From contig JAZBRS010000020.1 of assembly GCA_037176725.1 (NCBI GenBank), forward strand, positions 54,154,001-54,218,000: a DNA stretch of 64,000 nt, in the 5' to 3' direction. Below the pieces are notes generated by a model that worked only from the letters and a program-made list of their open reading frames with translations, searched no databases and was not told the origin of the DNA. The stretch's first letter is position 1. Every line of letters begins with the position of its first letter. Below, in pieces: positions 46,071 through 57,937 of this stretch. A program made the position numbers and the translations under genes. Source of the stretch: Posidonia oceanica (Eukaryota > Streptophyta > Magnoliopsida > Alismatales > Posidoniaceae).

Positions 46071-46336
46071 TGGCGTAGCTTGACGACGCGGGTCCGTAGA
46101 TGTTCTGGACTCCGGATTGGGTGCTGAGGACTTTGCTGCGTTGTGATGCCTGCAAGTCTGGTTAGAGGGCCCAAGATGATGATGATAATGATATGCAATG
46201 CGGCAAAGAGTCTTGATGTGCAAGCAGATAGCAGAAACAGTTTTCATTGATAAAGCTTGATGAGTACAATGCCTATGGCAGGCCAGAAATGTACAGCATA
46301 ATCCGAAAGAAGACCACATGATGGTTGCACAAGGGC

Positions 46337-47539
46337 CTAGTCAGTTCGGGCCTTCTTCGACTGCCTGGAGTCGGGGAACAAGGGACCGCCTGGCGGGACT
46401 TCAGTGATGGGCCAGAGCTGTCGGACTTCAGTTTCATATTCAGGGGTGCATCCTACGCCTCTCACAACTGCAATGTCTGTAGATTGGACCCCATGCTGCA
46501 TCAGACTAGCAAGCTTCTTGGTCGGGGCAGTTGTGCTGAGAGGGTACATCTGTAGAAGCTTGGGCGCTGTACTGTCGATGAAGGCGCCCTGCTGGAAGCC
46601 GAACTGGCGCATGACCCTGATTGGGTGGTACTCTACGCCTGCTGTGAAGCCTGGAAGAACGATCAATCGCGTGTCGCGCGCGCTGAAAAAGACAGTGAAT
46701 GGCTCGGCTGCAGAGGGGACGATACGCTAGGTCACAGCGTCGTCAGTCAGTGCTGACAGCCTCTCGTACTCTTCTTTGACGCTCTTGTCCGCTCTGGTAC
46801 GGGCGCTGCTGCAGTATGCTTCGGAGGCGTGTACTTGAGGGCGCAGGAAGTCCATCTCTAAGTGCGCAGTCAGCCAGACTTGTATGAGTGCTCCGCAACC
46901 GTGGAAGTGGCGGCAGCGATGAGAAATGCGGTCCAGCCCGCGATATGTCTCTGCCAAGACAACTGGTGCCAGGTCTATGTGCTGGGTCACCACAGCTAGC
47001 GCAATCTCTGCGACCTCGATGGCCACTGTCAGTCGGCCATGAGTAAAGATTAGTTCGCCCAAAAAGCGGATGACAAATCCTCGGAGCCACAGCTCATCTC
47101 CGAGGTCAGCACGCTTGTTCATGATATCATTGAAGTGTGCAAGGCGAAGCATAGGCTCTGGTCCACTGGTGCAGATTAGCCTCTGTTGGCAGGTTCGAGT
47201 GGATAGCCCAGTCAGCTGGCTTAGGACTTCGAGATATCCGTCGCGTCTCATGAAAATAGGAGGCCCCATGATTTTTGAAAAGCCGCAGATCCGACGCACC
47301 TCTTCCAGTGTAGGTGTCAGCTCAGTCTTGCCAAAGCGGAAGACATGGTACGCCGGTTTCCAGAATCTTACGGCGGCACACAGAAGGTGGCGGCTGACTT
47401 CCACATCAGCAGCCTTCAGCAGTTTAGTTGGTATGCCCCACAGGCGCAGCTTTTCACAGTCTACTTGAGTGAGCCTGCCGATCCATTCTCGCAGGGCTTC
47501 CGAGCAATGTGCAGGAGTTAGCAGAGTAGGGAAGCCCAT
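46337..47539 (-). pseudogene. Element D 3' extra ORF (plant mobile domain / DUF7745-like), one internal stop
   Basis: Starts at the ATG 47539-47537 (MGFPTLLTPAH) and ends at the TAG 46339-46337 after a basic tail. It matches the element C protein over its whole length, with the same FW...HVFRFG / ELTPTLEEVRRICGF core, the same RGVGCTPEY block and the same end. The one break is TAG at 46729-46727, at the Trp that in C reads TVTWRIIPS (TGG to TAG). Without it the reading frame is continuous. An open stretch upstream of the ATG (to 47644) is probably leader. Confidence 0.82.
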
Positions 47540-49072
47540 TGCGCTGATTGCAGAAGACAGAGGCTGATGGATGCAAAGCTTGAGTGTACCTGCTATCAGT
47601 AAACAGTCAGATCTCGCAAGCATATAATCTTTGATAGAAGACAAAGTCTGAAGCTGAAAAATGTAGTTTCATATGCATTTAGCAGTTGATAACAGAACAT
47701 AGCAGTTAAGCACGGATAAGCAAAGGGATTCTGCAGTAGTCTTGCGGACACGGGGGTGAGGGCCGGCAGGAGATCTAGACCAGCGCAGCTTGAGTGTCGT
47801 CGACGCGCTCTGCTGGGGAGAAGTACTGTCTCAGGGCCGGAGCGTGTTGCAGAGCGAAATGATTGACGAGAAAAGAAATGACAGAAGAGGATGCATGTAT
47901 GGAGGACGTAAGCGCTATGCTTATGAAGATGAGTGGTATGCTTGAAGGGATGAGTGTGCTTGGATATATGAGTATGCTTGGGTGCCCTCAGCATACGGAG
48001 TGCTTTGGTGCCTGCTACAAAGGAAGGGAGTGGTCCTTGACTCACTGGGCCCTACTCAGACTCTCGGCTTATTGGTGGCGCTCCGGAACAGGTTGTTTGG
48101 CATTATACAGGTGGTGATGTGGTGAGGACAGGGTACTGGCTGCACTCTCAGGACCTACACCTATTCTTTCAGCTCTCTTTTTTTTGAAAGGTTTCTCCCT
48201 CATAGGTATGCAGTCTTTCTCTGCCCCTAGCTAGGAGAAGGTATGTGTTTGCTTTTGGGAGGATGTGGTAGACCCCTTTTCCAGGCTTGACATGCTGGGG
48301 ATCTCTAGTAAAGTATGGGGGATAGCGGTGCCTGTGTTTTTCGGGCTACCTTTGCCTTTTTCTTCTTTCTTCTTTTTTGTTTTGCTTGCTTTTCTCCCTT
48401 TTTTTTTGTCTTTGTTTTTGTTGTATCTCTTTTTTTTCTCTTCTCTTTTTTTTTTTTTTTGCTTGATCTTTTTCCTCCTCTTTTTTTTTTTTTTTTTTCA
48501 GGCTTTTGCTGTCCCCATTCTGGTGGCAAAAGAAGGGTGCTTGAAACGTAATGGATTCAGATTTTGGGTCTGCTGTGTGATGGGTAGAAGGAGCAGGGTT
48601 AGACTGCACACCCCTATCTCTAGGGCCGACTTCTGTCTTCGTCTTCTGTTCCTTGGAGGTGCCCAAACCTAGATGTCTATTCTCACTTTTTTCAAGCTCA
48701 CATCCTAACATTTTTTCTCCCTCAGAGGTGTATGTCCTTGCGAGATTAGGCAGTTCGCCTGTCCTTGTTGGTGGTGGCTCCCTTACTTGCTAAGACATCT
48801 AAGTAGTGCCTGGTGAGGCAGGGTGACTCTTTCCAGAGCAGGCAAGCACTTCCGGTTGTCATCACCGGGCCAAAGATACAATGCTTGAGAGAATGACGAT
48901 GATGATTTGAAAAGAAAGGGGGCAAGAGCTGAAAGGATGACGATGATGATGATTTGAATAGGGATGTAAGAGTTGAAAGGATGACGATGATGATTTGAAA
49001 CAGAGTTGAAGCAAGAAGGCGAGAATGAAAATGCAAGTGGGAGAAGGGCATCTGCAACGGGGCCGCTTTCGG
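47540..49072 (-). other. Element D spacer between pol and the 3' ORF
   Basis: About 1.5 kb, homologous to 29949-31324 in C. It contains a sense-strand A/G run (48345-48500, seen as T/C on the plus strand), GATGACGATGATGATTTG repeats (48890-49010) and a block with CCGGTTGTCATCACCGG near 48855. No conserved ORF. Confidence 0.55.
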
Positions 49073-49528
49073 CTACTGATAGTACTTCTTGAGATAGCAG
49101 AGGTTGACGGGCTCAGACTGCTCAATCTGGTCCATATCCTCAAGAGTCACAGTGCCTCCCGAGAAGATCTGTTTGACCACAAAGGGGCCGCGCCAATTGG
49201 GTCGGAATTTCCCTCGACCGTCAGGCAAATGAATGGCGCGCAAGACAAGGTCCCCTGGCTGAAAGCTTCTGGGCTGGACCTTCTTCAAGAATGCTCTGGC
49301 CATCCGCTTCTGATAGCAGTGAGCGTTGTGCATGGCTTGCAATCTGCGCTCATCAATCAAATTCAGTTGGACGTAGCGGTCTTCGACCCATTCTGCTTCT
49401 TCCAACTCAGCTTCCCGCAGGATCTGCAGAGAGGGGATCTCCACTTCAACAGGTAATACCGCTTCCATGCCGTACACCAGAGAGTACGGGGTGGCTCCTG
49501 TAGAGGTCCGTATTGATGTCCTGTACAC
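49073..49528 (-). pseudogene. pol: Element D integrase C-terminal part (after the fifth TAG)
   Basis: Continues the pol frame after the TAG at 49531-49529. Carries STGATPYSLVYGMEAVLPVE and the GPF-type module NWRGPFVVKQIFSGG, ending KKYYQ with TGA/TAG-type termination at 49073. Aligns end to end with C (29493-29948). In gypsy integrases this part binds DNA or chromatin. It has no start codon of its own at the break, so it is a severed domain. Confidence 0.85.
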
Positions 49529-51358
49529 CTAGAGTGCGTACGGGAGCTTGTCGTGCCAATCCTTGTGGATTTCTGCCATTTTCTTCAGGATCTTGACAAT
49601 GTTCTTGTTTGCAGATTCCACTGCTCCGTTCATCTGAGGCCGATAAGGCGAGGATCGATGGTGCTTGATCTTAAGACTTTGCAGGTATTCTTCGATCCTT
49701 TTGGCAACAAAGTTTGAGCCGTTATCAGAGATGACAGAGTGCGGGACCCCATATCGGGCAACAATATTGTTTCTGATAAATTTTTCTGTTGCCGCAGCGG
49801 TGACTGTTCTGTAAGAGGCTGCTTCCACCCACTTGGTAAAGTAATCGATCGCTACCAGAATGTAACGATGACCATTTGAAGCAGCGGGGTGGATGGCGCC
49901 GATGACATCGATCCCCCAGGTGGAGAAAGGCCATGGCGAAGACATGTTGTGCAGCTGATGTGGAGGGGCCTTGATGAAGTTACCATGGATCTGACAGTTG
50001 TGGCATCTTCGCACGAACCGGCAGCAGTCTGCTTCCATGGTCTGCCAGAAATATCCTTGAAGCATGATTTTCTTGGCCAGGAGGACGCCGTTCATGTGCG
50101 GGCCCCAAGTCCCCGCATGCATTTGAAGCATCAGCGTATCTGCCTCCAATTTGTTCAGGCAGCGCAGTAGCATCTGATTGTAAGACCTTCTGTACAGCTG
50201 CCCGGCCCCTAACACATACTTTGACGCCAGACGCGCCAAAGTTCTCTTGTCTGCCGCCGTGGTATCAGGAGGAAAGTTACCAGACTCCAAGAAAGACTTT
50301 ATGTCTTGATACCAGGGCTGCCCCTCTGCGGGATCCGCTTCTTCTATGCTCATGCAGTATGCAGGCTGCTCAATGCGAGTGACTGATACATCCACAGTGC
50401 TGTCTTCTGATATTGTGAGCCAGGATGCCAGAGTTGCTAGTGCGTCTGCATACGCGTTCTTCGCTCTGTTCAGGTATGTGAAGCGGATGCTCTTGAATTC
50501 TTTCATCAGCCTCAGCAGGTGTTCGTGATATGGCACAAGCTTGGGATCTTTTGTCTTCCATTCGCCGTTCACTTGAGAAATTACCAGCATGGCATCGCCG
50601 TGCACATGCAGCTTCTGCGCCTCATGCTCGAGGGCGACTTTCAACCCCAGGATGCATGCTTCGTATTCTGCTTCGTTGTTTGTGCAGGTGAAAGTCAGCT
50701 TCCTCGCGAAAGGAGTCATCTGTCCTTGGGGCGTGGTCAGCACTGCGCCTACGCCTCGGCCCTTCTTGTTGACTGCACCATCAAAGTAGAGCTGCCATTC
50801 CTCTGCTTCTTCAGGATCTTTCTGCTCAGAGTCCTCCATTGCAAAGAGAATGTCTTCATCAGGGAACTGCGTCTGGAGGGGTTGGTATTCAGGCAGAGGG
50901 AGGTCAGCAAGATGGTCTGCCATTGCTTGACCCTTCATGGATTTCTGTGTGACGAAGGTGATGTCGTACTGAGACAATAACACCTGCCACTTAGCACATC
51001 TGCCCACCATGGCCGGCTTCTGGAAGAGGAATTTGATGGGATCGTGCCGGCATAAGAGCTGCACTGGGTATGCCATCATGTAGTGCCTCAGCTTCTGTGC
51101 GGCCCAGACAAGGGACAAGCAAGTCTTCTCTAGTGTTGTGTACCTGGCTTCGCATTCATTAAATTTCTTGCTCAGGTAGTAGATGGCGCGCTCCTTCCTA
51201 CCAGATTCGTCATGCTGGCCCAAGACGGCGCCCATGGAATGCTGCGTGGTAGAAAGGTAGAGAAGCAAAGGTCTCCCCGGCGTAGGTGGGACCAGGACAG
51301 GAGGCTTAATCAACAGCTGCTTGATCTTGGCAAATGCAGCCTGACACTCCTCGCTCTA
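49529..51358 (-). pseudogene. pol: Element D degenerate RNase H, archaeal-type RNase H and integrase core
   Basis: An open segment of about 600 codons. First the Ty3-type RNase H (51290-50870), whose catalytic acids are gone (LSTTQHSMGAVL in place of a DAS motif, CRHD in place of TDH). Then aRH (50800-50400) with FDGAVNKKG, NNEAEYEA, GDAMLVISQ and NAYADALA, all four acids present. Then integrase: HHCC finger (HAGTWGPH ... CHNC, 50130-49990) and DDE core with GIDVIGAI, ISDNGSNF (Asp codon 49726-49724) and AVESANKN. All catalytic residues are intact, unlike C. It is bounded by TAG at 51358-51356 (a Trp codon in C) and TAG at 49531-49529. Confidence 0.88.
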
Positions 51359-53518
51359 GTGAATCTGCGCATTCTTCTTCAGGAGTTTGAATATGGGTTC
51401 GCAGATGGGCGTAAGCTGTGCAATGAAGCGACTGATATATTGTAAACGCCCAAGCAGACTTCTGACTTCCTTTTCAGTTCTAGGGGGTGGCATGTCCACG
51501 ATGGCTTGTGCTTTCAACAAGTCCACCTCAATCCCCCTTTGGCTAACAATGTAGCCGAGCAATTTGCCAGAAGATACCCCGAATACGCACTTCTTGGGAT
51601 TCAGGCGCAGCTTGTACTTCCGTAGACGGTCAAAGAGCTTTCTGAGACAGGCAAGATGATCCTCGGGCTCTTTGGTTTTGGCGATCATATCGTCTACATA
51701 GACCTCCACTTCTTGGTGCATGAGGTCGTGGAATAGCGCAGTCATGGCCCTTTGATAGGTTGCACCAGCATTCTTCAGGCCGAACGGCATGACTTGGTAG
51801 CAGAAGACTCCCCAAGGGGTGATGAATGAAGTCTTTTCCATGTCCTCTTCTGCCATTTTGATCTGATTGTATCCAGAAAAGCCGTCCATGAAGGAGAGCA
51901 TCTTGTGGCCTGCTGTATTGTCGACTAGGACGTCAATGTGAGGCAATGGAAAGTCGTCCTTGGGACTCGCCTTGTTCAGGTCCCTGTAGTCGATACAGAT
52001 CCGGATTCGGCCGTCTTTCTTGGGCACAAGTACAATGTTTGCCAGCCATTCAGGATAAAGAACGACCCTCAGAAAGTTGACTCCAAGCTGCTTCATTATC
52101 TCTTCTTTGATCATGAGCAGCCACTGCGGTCGCCATCTTCTTAGTTTCTGCTTTACTGGCTTGGCATCCGGATTTAAGGGCAGATTGTGCACCACTATCT
52201 CTATGTCAAGGCCGACCATATCTTCATAACTCCAGGCGAAGACATCCGCATATTCTTTCAGGAATGCGATGAATTCTGCTCGGGCCTGGGCGGACAGCTG
52301 GGCACTGATGCAAACTTCTCTGACTTCCTCAGCTGTGCCGATGTTGACAACCTCCGTTTCTTCTTCAACATGGAGATTGGGGCCTTCTGGGTCGTCGTCG
52401 TAGGGCCGGAACTCAGGCAAAGGTTCGTCAGTCTCGTCCATGCCCGTATCATCCTCCTCTCCATAGGCAATAAGTTCTGAGAGGATCTCTTTCTCGAAGG
52501 AAGGGCTTGTGATGTTGAAAGAGTGTATGTGTTCCGCTGCTTGGCCCTGGTGACGTTTCAGGATGGTCACGCTCACTCGGGTATTCTTGTAGCCTCGGTG
52601 CGCGACCTCCGTCCCAGCAACTCCTTCTACTGTTTGCTCTGGCCTGGCTGGCTCTGCTGAGTGCTCTGTTGATACTGCTGAAGGCTTAGCTGACTCTACT
52701 GCTGATACTGCTGACTGTTCTGCTGCTGAGGCTGCTGACTGCTCTGCTGCTGAGGCATTCTGCTCTGTTACTGCTGCTGCATGTACTGCTGATGTTCCTC
52801 CCTCTGGGTCTTCTAGTGTGCTTGTGGAGGATACGCCAGACTGGCGGCTGATCTGGTTACTGCCGCTCGGTATATTGTTCAGGTGAGGCATGGGTTGCAC
52901 AAACCACCTAGACCCGCCTTCTGGTTGAAAAGTGATGAGCTCATCTGGTCTAGGGGAGTCCGGCGCTGCTGAGTCTTCTAGGACCATGATAGAGGCATGG
53001 TCCTCTTGCAGAGGAGGATCCGTGACTACGGCTTTCCCTTTCCTTTCTGCAGCTTGGTGATCTGCCAGGTCATCTGCTATCGACTTGAGTTGTTCTTGAT
53101 AAAGCAACTCTAAGTCGGACATCCAGGAATCGACCTGGGCTTCTATCGCCACTCCTTCTTCTTCGTCCGAGGGGGAGTCGACGTAGTAGGCGCCGGGGGC
53201 CTGCGGCACTGGCCCGGCTGCAAGACAGATCGCCGCCCTTGGGGTCTGCATGATCTGGTTCACGGGCGCGTCCGATGGTGGCAACTCTGACGTAGATGGC
53301 CCAAATAGACAGGCTAGCGGTGCTAAGGATGGATAAGCTGCCAGGGTCACAGTTGGAGAATAAGCAGGGGTGCTCTTCAGAGGGCTCAAGGGCCCGGAGA
53401 GTGTAGTGCTCAGTTGGCCTTTTGTATCAGGCCGTAACTGAGAGAGTGCAGCCTCTGACGCCATGGGGTCTTGCCATGAGAGCTGCTGCTGGTTGTCAGG
53501 AGAATGCGAAGCGGACTA
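51359..53518 (-). pseudogene. pol: Element D linker and reverse transcriptase
   Basis: About 700 codons in frame with the rest of gag-pol. The first ~330 are an acidic Ser/Ala/Glu-rich linker, including an SAAEQ/SAVS repeat near 52650-52760. The RT follows: LYPEWLANIVLVPKKDGR, RICIDYRDLNKASPKDDFP, MDGFSGYNQI, MPFGLKNAGATYQRAM and catalytic YVDD at about 51701-51690, then the thumb to NAQIH. All RT motifs are intact. The segment starts after TAG at 53518-53516 (Gln in C) and ends at TAG 51358-51356. Confidence 0.88.
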
Positions 53519-56500
53519 CGCCAGCTGCATTCCTGAAGATGATGCTGAGGGAGCGGGCTGAGCCGCGCTGCTGACTGAGCTGATAGATGGTCCCTCCAGA
53601 GATGGGGACAGTGGCACTGATGTGGTTGTGACCGCCGGTAGCATGTTTGGTTCTGTCAGAAGGAGTGTCTCTAACTCCTGCACTGCTGCCTGAACTTGTG
53701 ATGCAGATGTGGCTGCAAAAGAGTGGGAACTTGCTTGTTCTGCCACAGGGCCTGCTGAGCTGCCTGCTATATCTGCCAGAGGGAGAGCTGAAAAGACTGA
53801 CTGTGGGGCCTCTACTCTGACCACTGTTTCTGCTGAGCTGATTGGGACTGCCTCTGTTGTGCCAGACTGCTCCTCATCTGAGTAGTAGTCCTCAACACAC
53901 ACCCAATCCTCTGTCGGCGTCGTGGCTTGATCGTTGGTGGATCCCAGAATTCCTGCACTGGTGAAGTTAGTGAGGTTTCTGGGGATGGCTGGTGCATGGG
54001 CTTTGAGCTGGAAGCAGTGATCTTCTTCGAGCTTTGGTTCGTAGCCGAGGCCTTCCGATTTCCTTCGCTCCACTGCTACGATCGGCTCCGCGATCCCTTG
54101 GCCGTGACGCCCGAGCGGCGTGCCCTTTGTGTAACCCCACCTGTGACATACATTCTCGACCATTCGAAAGGGGTTACTGTGAACGGCCAAAGAGTTGACA
54201 CGTTCAAGATCAGGAACGAAGTTAACTGGCTCGCACCGGTTAACGCGATAGAGGGCTTCAGAAGTCTCGGGGTCAAATGGGATAGATTGCGAAGACACGG
54301 GAGAGACTGCTTCGATCCGCTCCTTCTCAAAGTTCTCCGCCATGACGACAATGACATCATCGCCACGACGGTACTTTATCATTCGATGGAGGGTCGAAGG
54401 AAGGACCTGATGCTTGTGAAGCCAAGGGCGCCCAAGCAGAAGATTGAAGTTAGGCTTCAAGTCGACGACATAGAATTCTACGTCGAAGACAACCGGACCG
54501 ATAGCCAGAGGGATAACCAGAATCCCTAGAGCGTCATGATGAGTGTTGTCAAAAGCAGTCATTCCCTTCACGGCTGGCGTGATATCCTTGGCTTTGAATC
54601 CGAGCTTGGTTGCTGTACGCAAGGGGCAGACGTTAAGGCCTGACCCGTTATCAACCAGTGTTAGGGGAATGCGGAAGTTTTTGAACTGCACCGTGACGAA
54701 TAGGGGCTGGTTGTGATTAATCCCCGCCGGAGGTAGCTCATCACTCGTAAAAGAGATGACCTGGGGCTCCGCGATTAACCCAACCATGCTCTCCAAGGCA
54801 GAAGGCTCAATGGACTGGGACACACGAGCAGCCTGGAACACGCGAAGAAAAGCCTCGCGGTGCTCGGCAGAAGTGTGGATCAAATCCCAGATGGAGATGT
54901 CGGCTTTGACCTTCTTAAGCTGAGAGGTTAAGTCTGCTTTAGGTTGGCTTCTCCTAGCAGCTGGAGGAGTGGTTCTAGCAGGTTCTAAGGGGATAGTGGA
55001 AGGAAGCTGGGTTACTACAGGCTGGGTAGGGATTTGGCTAACTACAGGCTGATCTGGGGTTGGATCTGCTATGGGTTGGCTCGAGGGTGGGGGCATAACA
55101 GGTCTAGGGTGAGTTGGCCTAGTTGCCGGCACTGGGGGCCTATAAACCCTCCCCGATCGCATTACTTCCGCGCACATTTCTGTGGCGTAGCTGTAAGGGA
55201 CGCGATGGGTGTCCAGGGTCAAATTAATGACGACTGGAGCACGTGCTGCGAGCACAGGAGGGGTTACAGGGGGGCCTACAGGATACTGAGGTCTGTCTAA
55301 GGGATATGGTTGTTGTGGTGGGAAGGCTGGGGCAGGTTGAGGTCTGCCTAGGAGGTGTAGCCGAGGTCTATCTAAGGGGTATGGTTGTTGGGGTGGGAAG
55401 GCTGGGGCAGGTTGAGGTCTGCCTAGAAGGTGTGGCTGAGGTCGCCCTAAAAGGTGAATAGGGGAACTAGGCTGGGCCCTAGCTAGAAGGTGCACAGGGG
55501 ATTGAGCCTGAGGGAGCACGGTGGGAGGCGCGAGAGGGTGCTCCGGCCTGGCACGCGGTCGGATCAAATGGATTCCCGACTCAGAGCCGGCAACTGCCGC
55601 GAGATAGAGACTGACCGGGAAAGGCTCAGAGATGTCAGAGATAAGGTCGGAAGGGTCTACTACAGAGTTAGCGAGCCCAGAAGGAAAGACAGAGTGGATG
55701 CCTGAGGTTCCCGCCCCTCCCGGATAAGAGTGCTCCGGTAAAGGTTGGCGGACGATGCCAGAATGCGGGGGAACAGCTGGAGATGCAGATGCATGAGTGC
55801 GTGCTTGAGTGGATGCCTCGTGCGTGTCGATCACAATCGTTCCCGATTCGATCAGGTCCTGAATTGCATTCCGCAGGGAGAAGCAATTGTCCGTCGAATG
55901 CCCGACGCTTCGATGGAAATTGCAGAAGAGGTCCGACCTAAACCAATGCGGCAGGGGGCTTGGCGGCAGACAAACCTCCGGGAACTTCAGGAGTGATGCC
56001 ACCTTTGGCAAGATGACCGTGAGTGGTTCCACCAGTGGGGTGAAATTCCGCCTCTCAGTGGGTGGTCTTCTTTGCCTCGGGTACGGGCCTTGCTGAACCG
56101 GTGCGGCAGGATAGACCAGTCTAGCGGTGGTTGTGATGTGTGGTGTGTGTGGATTCCTAGGTGCAGGAGCGTACACCATCTGAGCTGGGGCAGGCCGAGA
56201 CGGCAAGCGAACAGGCACAGCAGGAGAATCGACGAATGCAACAGCGGGTTTCGGCGAATCCTTCCTCTTCGGGCGGTTGTTGTTGCTGCCGCTGTTGTTG
56301 TTGTTGGAGGTGCTGCTGTTGGCACTGTTGCTACTGATCGCTGCCTGCTTAGCGAACGCAGAGAGAGCTGGGAAGTTGCCACTCTGCAAAGAACTCTCTA
56401 CGCGCGCTCCAGCTTTGATGAGTGCCGCGAAAGTAGTGACTGGCTGAATGCTAAGCAGAGCTCCGAGAGACGGCTGCGCCCCTTTGATAACGATCTCGAT

Positions 56501-56533
56501 AGACTCCTCGTCAGAGGGTCTATCTCGAACCTA
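53519..56533 (-). pseudogene. gag-pro: Element D gag C-terminus (zinc knuckle) and aspartic protease
   Basis: An open segment running through the end of gag and protease. It has an Asn/Ser-rich run (56270-56340), then a C-x2-H-x4-H-x4-C zinc knuckle (CNFHRSVGHSTDNC, near 55924-55883), a Pro-rich linker with an internal ~75-bp tandem repeat (LLGRPQPAPAFPPQ, 55300-55450), and the protease with LVDNGSGLNVC near 54650 and NFNLLLGRPWLH. The catalytic Asp is present. Then comes a Ser/Ala-rich linker. It lies between TAG at 56533-56531 (Gln in C) and TAG at 53518-53516. Confidence 0.87.
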
Positions 56534-56590
56534 AGAGGCAAGGGCGCGCCAGCGGCCGACGTACTCCCCGAACGGCTCGCCAGAGTTCTG

Positions 56591-57937
56591 CTAGATGGCG
56601 ATCAAGTCCGCCCTCTTTGGGACAAGATCGAGGTTGAAGGAGTATTGCTCCAGGAACGCCTGACTGAGGTCGTTCCAAGTCTTGATGGCTGACATATCGA
56701 GTGATGTGAACCACTTGAGTGCCGGCCCGGTCAAACTCTTCTGGAACAAGCGGATCAGCAACCTCTCGTCAGCCTGAAGCTGAGCGAGATCACCGCAATA
56801 CGCCTTCAGGTGTGCTACGGGGCAACCCCTACCATTATATTTCTCGAAGTCCGGGATTTTGAACTTCGGAGGGAGTACCGCCTCTGGAAAGCAGCAGAGG
56901 TCTCGGAATTGGTAGGTCTGGTGCTCAGTACCCTGCACTAGTCGTAGTGCTTTCTCCAAGACGTCCATCCGGTTATTGATGGGGTCTGGGATTGCTGCTG
57001 TAGGAGAGGGATCAGCAGGGGTAGCGAGCACATACGCCGAATGGGTCGCACCTATGTGCTCCTCCGGATCTACCATAGCGTCGCCTGGTGGAGCAACGGG
57101 ATGGCCGGCGTATCCGTGCTGGGGGACAGTGTACGCAGGAGTGTATGCAGGATGCTGGACTTGAGGGAGGGGAGAAGAATAAATGCCATGCTGTGCTGGG
57201 ACAGGGGCAGGATGGTGGAGCACCAATTGCTGTGCAGGCGGGGTGCCAGACAGCGAGCCAGTGAGGTACTGGGCTCCAGCCGATCCGAAGGGTTGACCAC
57301 CAGAAGGAAGTGGAGCATGCTGTGCCAAGTGTTGTGCAGGAGGAGGCGGTAAACGAGCCCCCATCGTCGGAACCGTGAGCAGTTGCGACGATGGTCGAGG
57401 CGGAGGTGTAGAGGTCGATGCAAGGAATGCAGGAACTGGCCTCGGAGGAACCTCAGGGACGACAGAGACAGAAGAAGGACGAACTGATAGAGCCATGCCC
57501 TGCAGTCTCTGGGCGAGCTCCATCAGATGCTGGTACTGCGCCTCGGGCGTCTCGCCAGTGGGGACGCTGAAGTGCAGTGCCGGCGGAGGCTGAGAAACAA
57601 GTGGCACGGACACAGACTGTCCGGGAGGGAAGGATTTTACAAAGAAGGTCACAGCAGCGGTGGAAGGGATGTCGAAAGCGACGTATCCCTGGGACGGAGG
57701 GGGCAGTGGCGTCTCCGGAGCGCGAGTAACGGCCGTCAAGATAGATTCGGCGACCGGATCCGGAGGAAGGGAGGCTTGCCACTGTCCCGGGGTGTACTGA
57801 GAACCTAAAGACGTCAGAGGAGGAAACCCTGGCGTCGGAGGGGGAACAAGAGGGACAGAGGGAGCAACCAGAGGGGCCGGAACGGAAACACCCTCCGTGA
57901 CAGGAGTAAAAGAAGGCTCACTAACGTACTGGGCCAT
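56591..57937 (-). pseudogene. gag: Element D gag N-terminus and capsid
   Basis: Starts at the ATG 57937-57935 (MAQYVSEPS), the start conserved in A, B and C. The frame is open upstream to 58096, but that part begins with TTG and is not conserved as protein. A Pro/Ser/Val-rich region of ~300 residues holds PEAQYQHLMELAQRLQGMA. The capsid domain follows, with FRDLCCFPEAVLPPKFKIP, AHLKAYCGDLAQLQ, LKWFTSLDM and TWNDLSQAFLEQYSF. It ends at TAG 56593-56591, where C has a Lys codon. A short in-frame stretch (56590-56534) links to the next TAG. The whole gag-pol of D is one frame of 2955 codons with five TAG. Confidence 0.88.

Larger units (their letters stand above)
42863..46336 (-). other. Element D 3' region between the extra ORF and the PPT
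   Basis: About 3.5 kb without a gene. Next to the PPT lies a 0.5 kb part shared with C (42863-43390). Then come a stem-loop array (43420-44420), a 36-bp minisatellite (44460-45145), a part with stem-loops (45150-45420), 83-bp units with stem-loops (45420-46070) and a unique part up to the ORF (46075-46336). Confidence 0.75.

Noticed and set aside
49073..57937. Programmed stop-codon readthrough, because all five stops of D are TAG
   Set aside because: Four of the five are sense codons in C and fall in conserved Gln, Trp or Lys positions. CAG/TGG to TAG decay explains them. Only the integrase stop is shared and it is reported separately.
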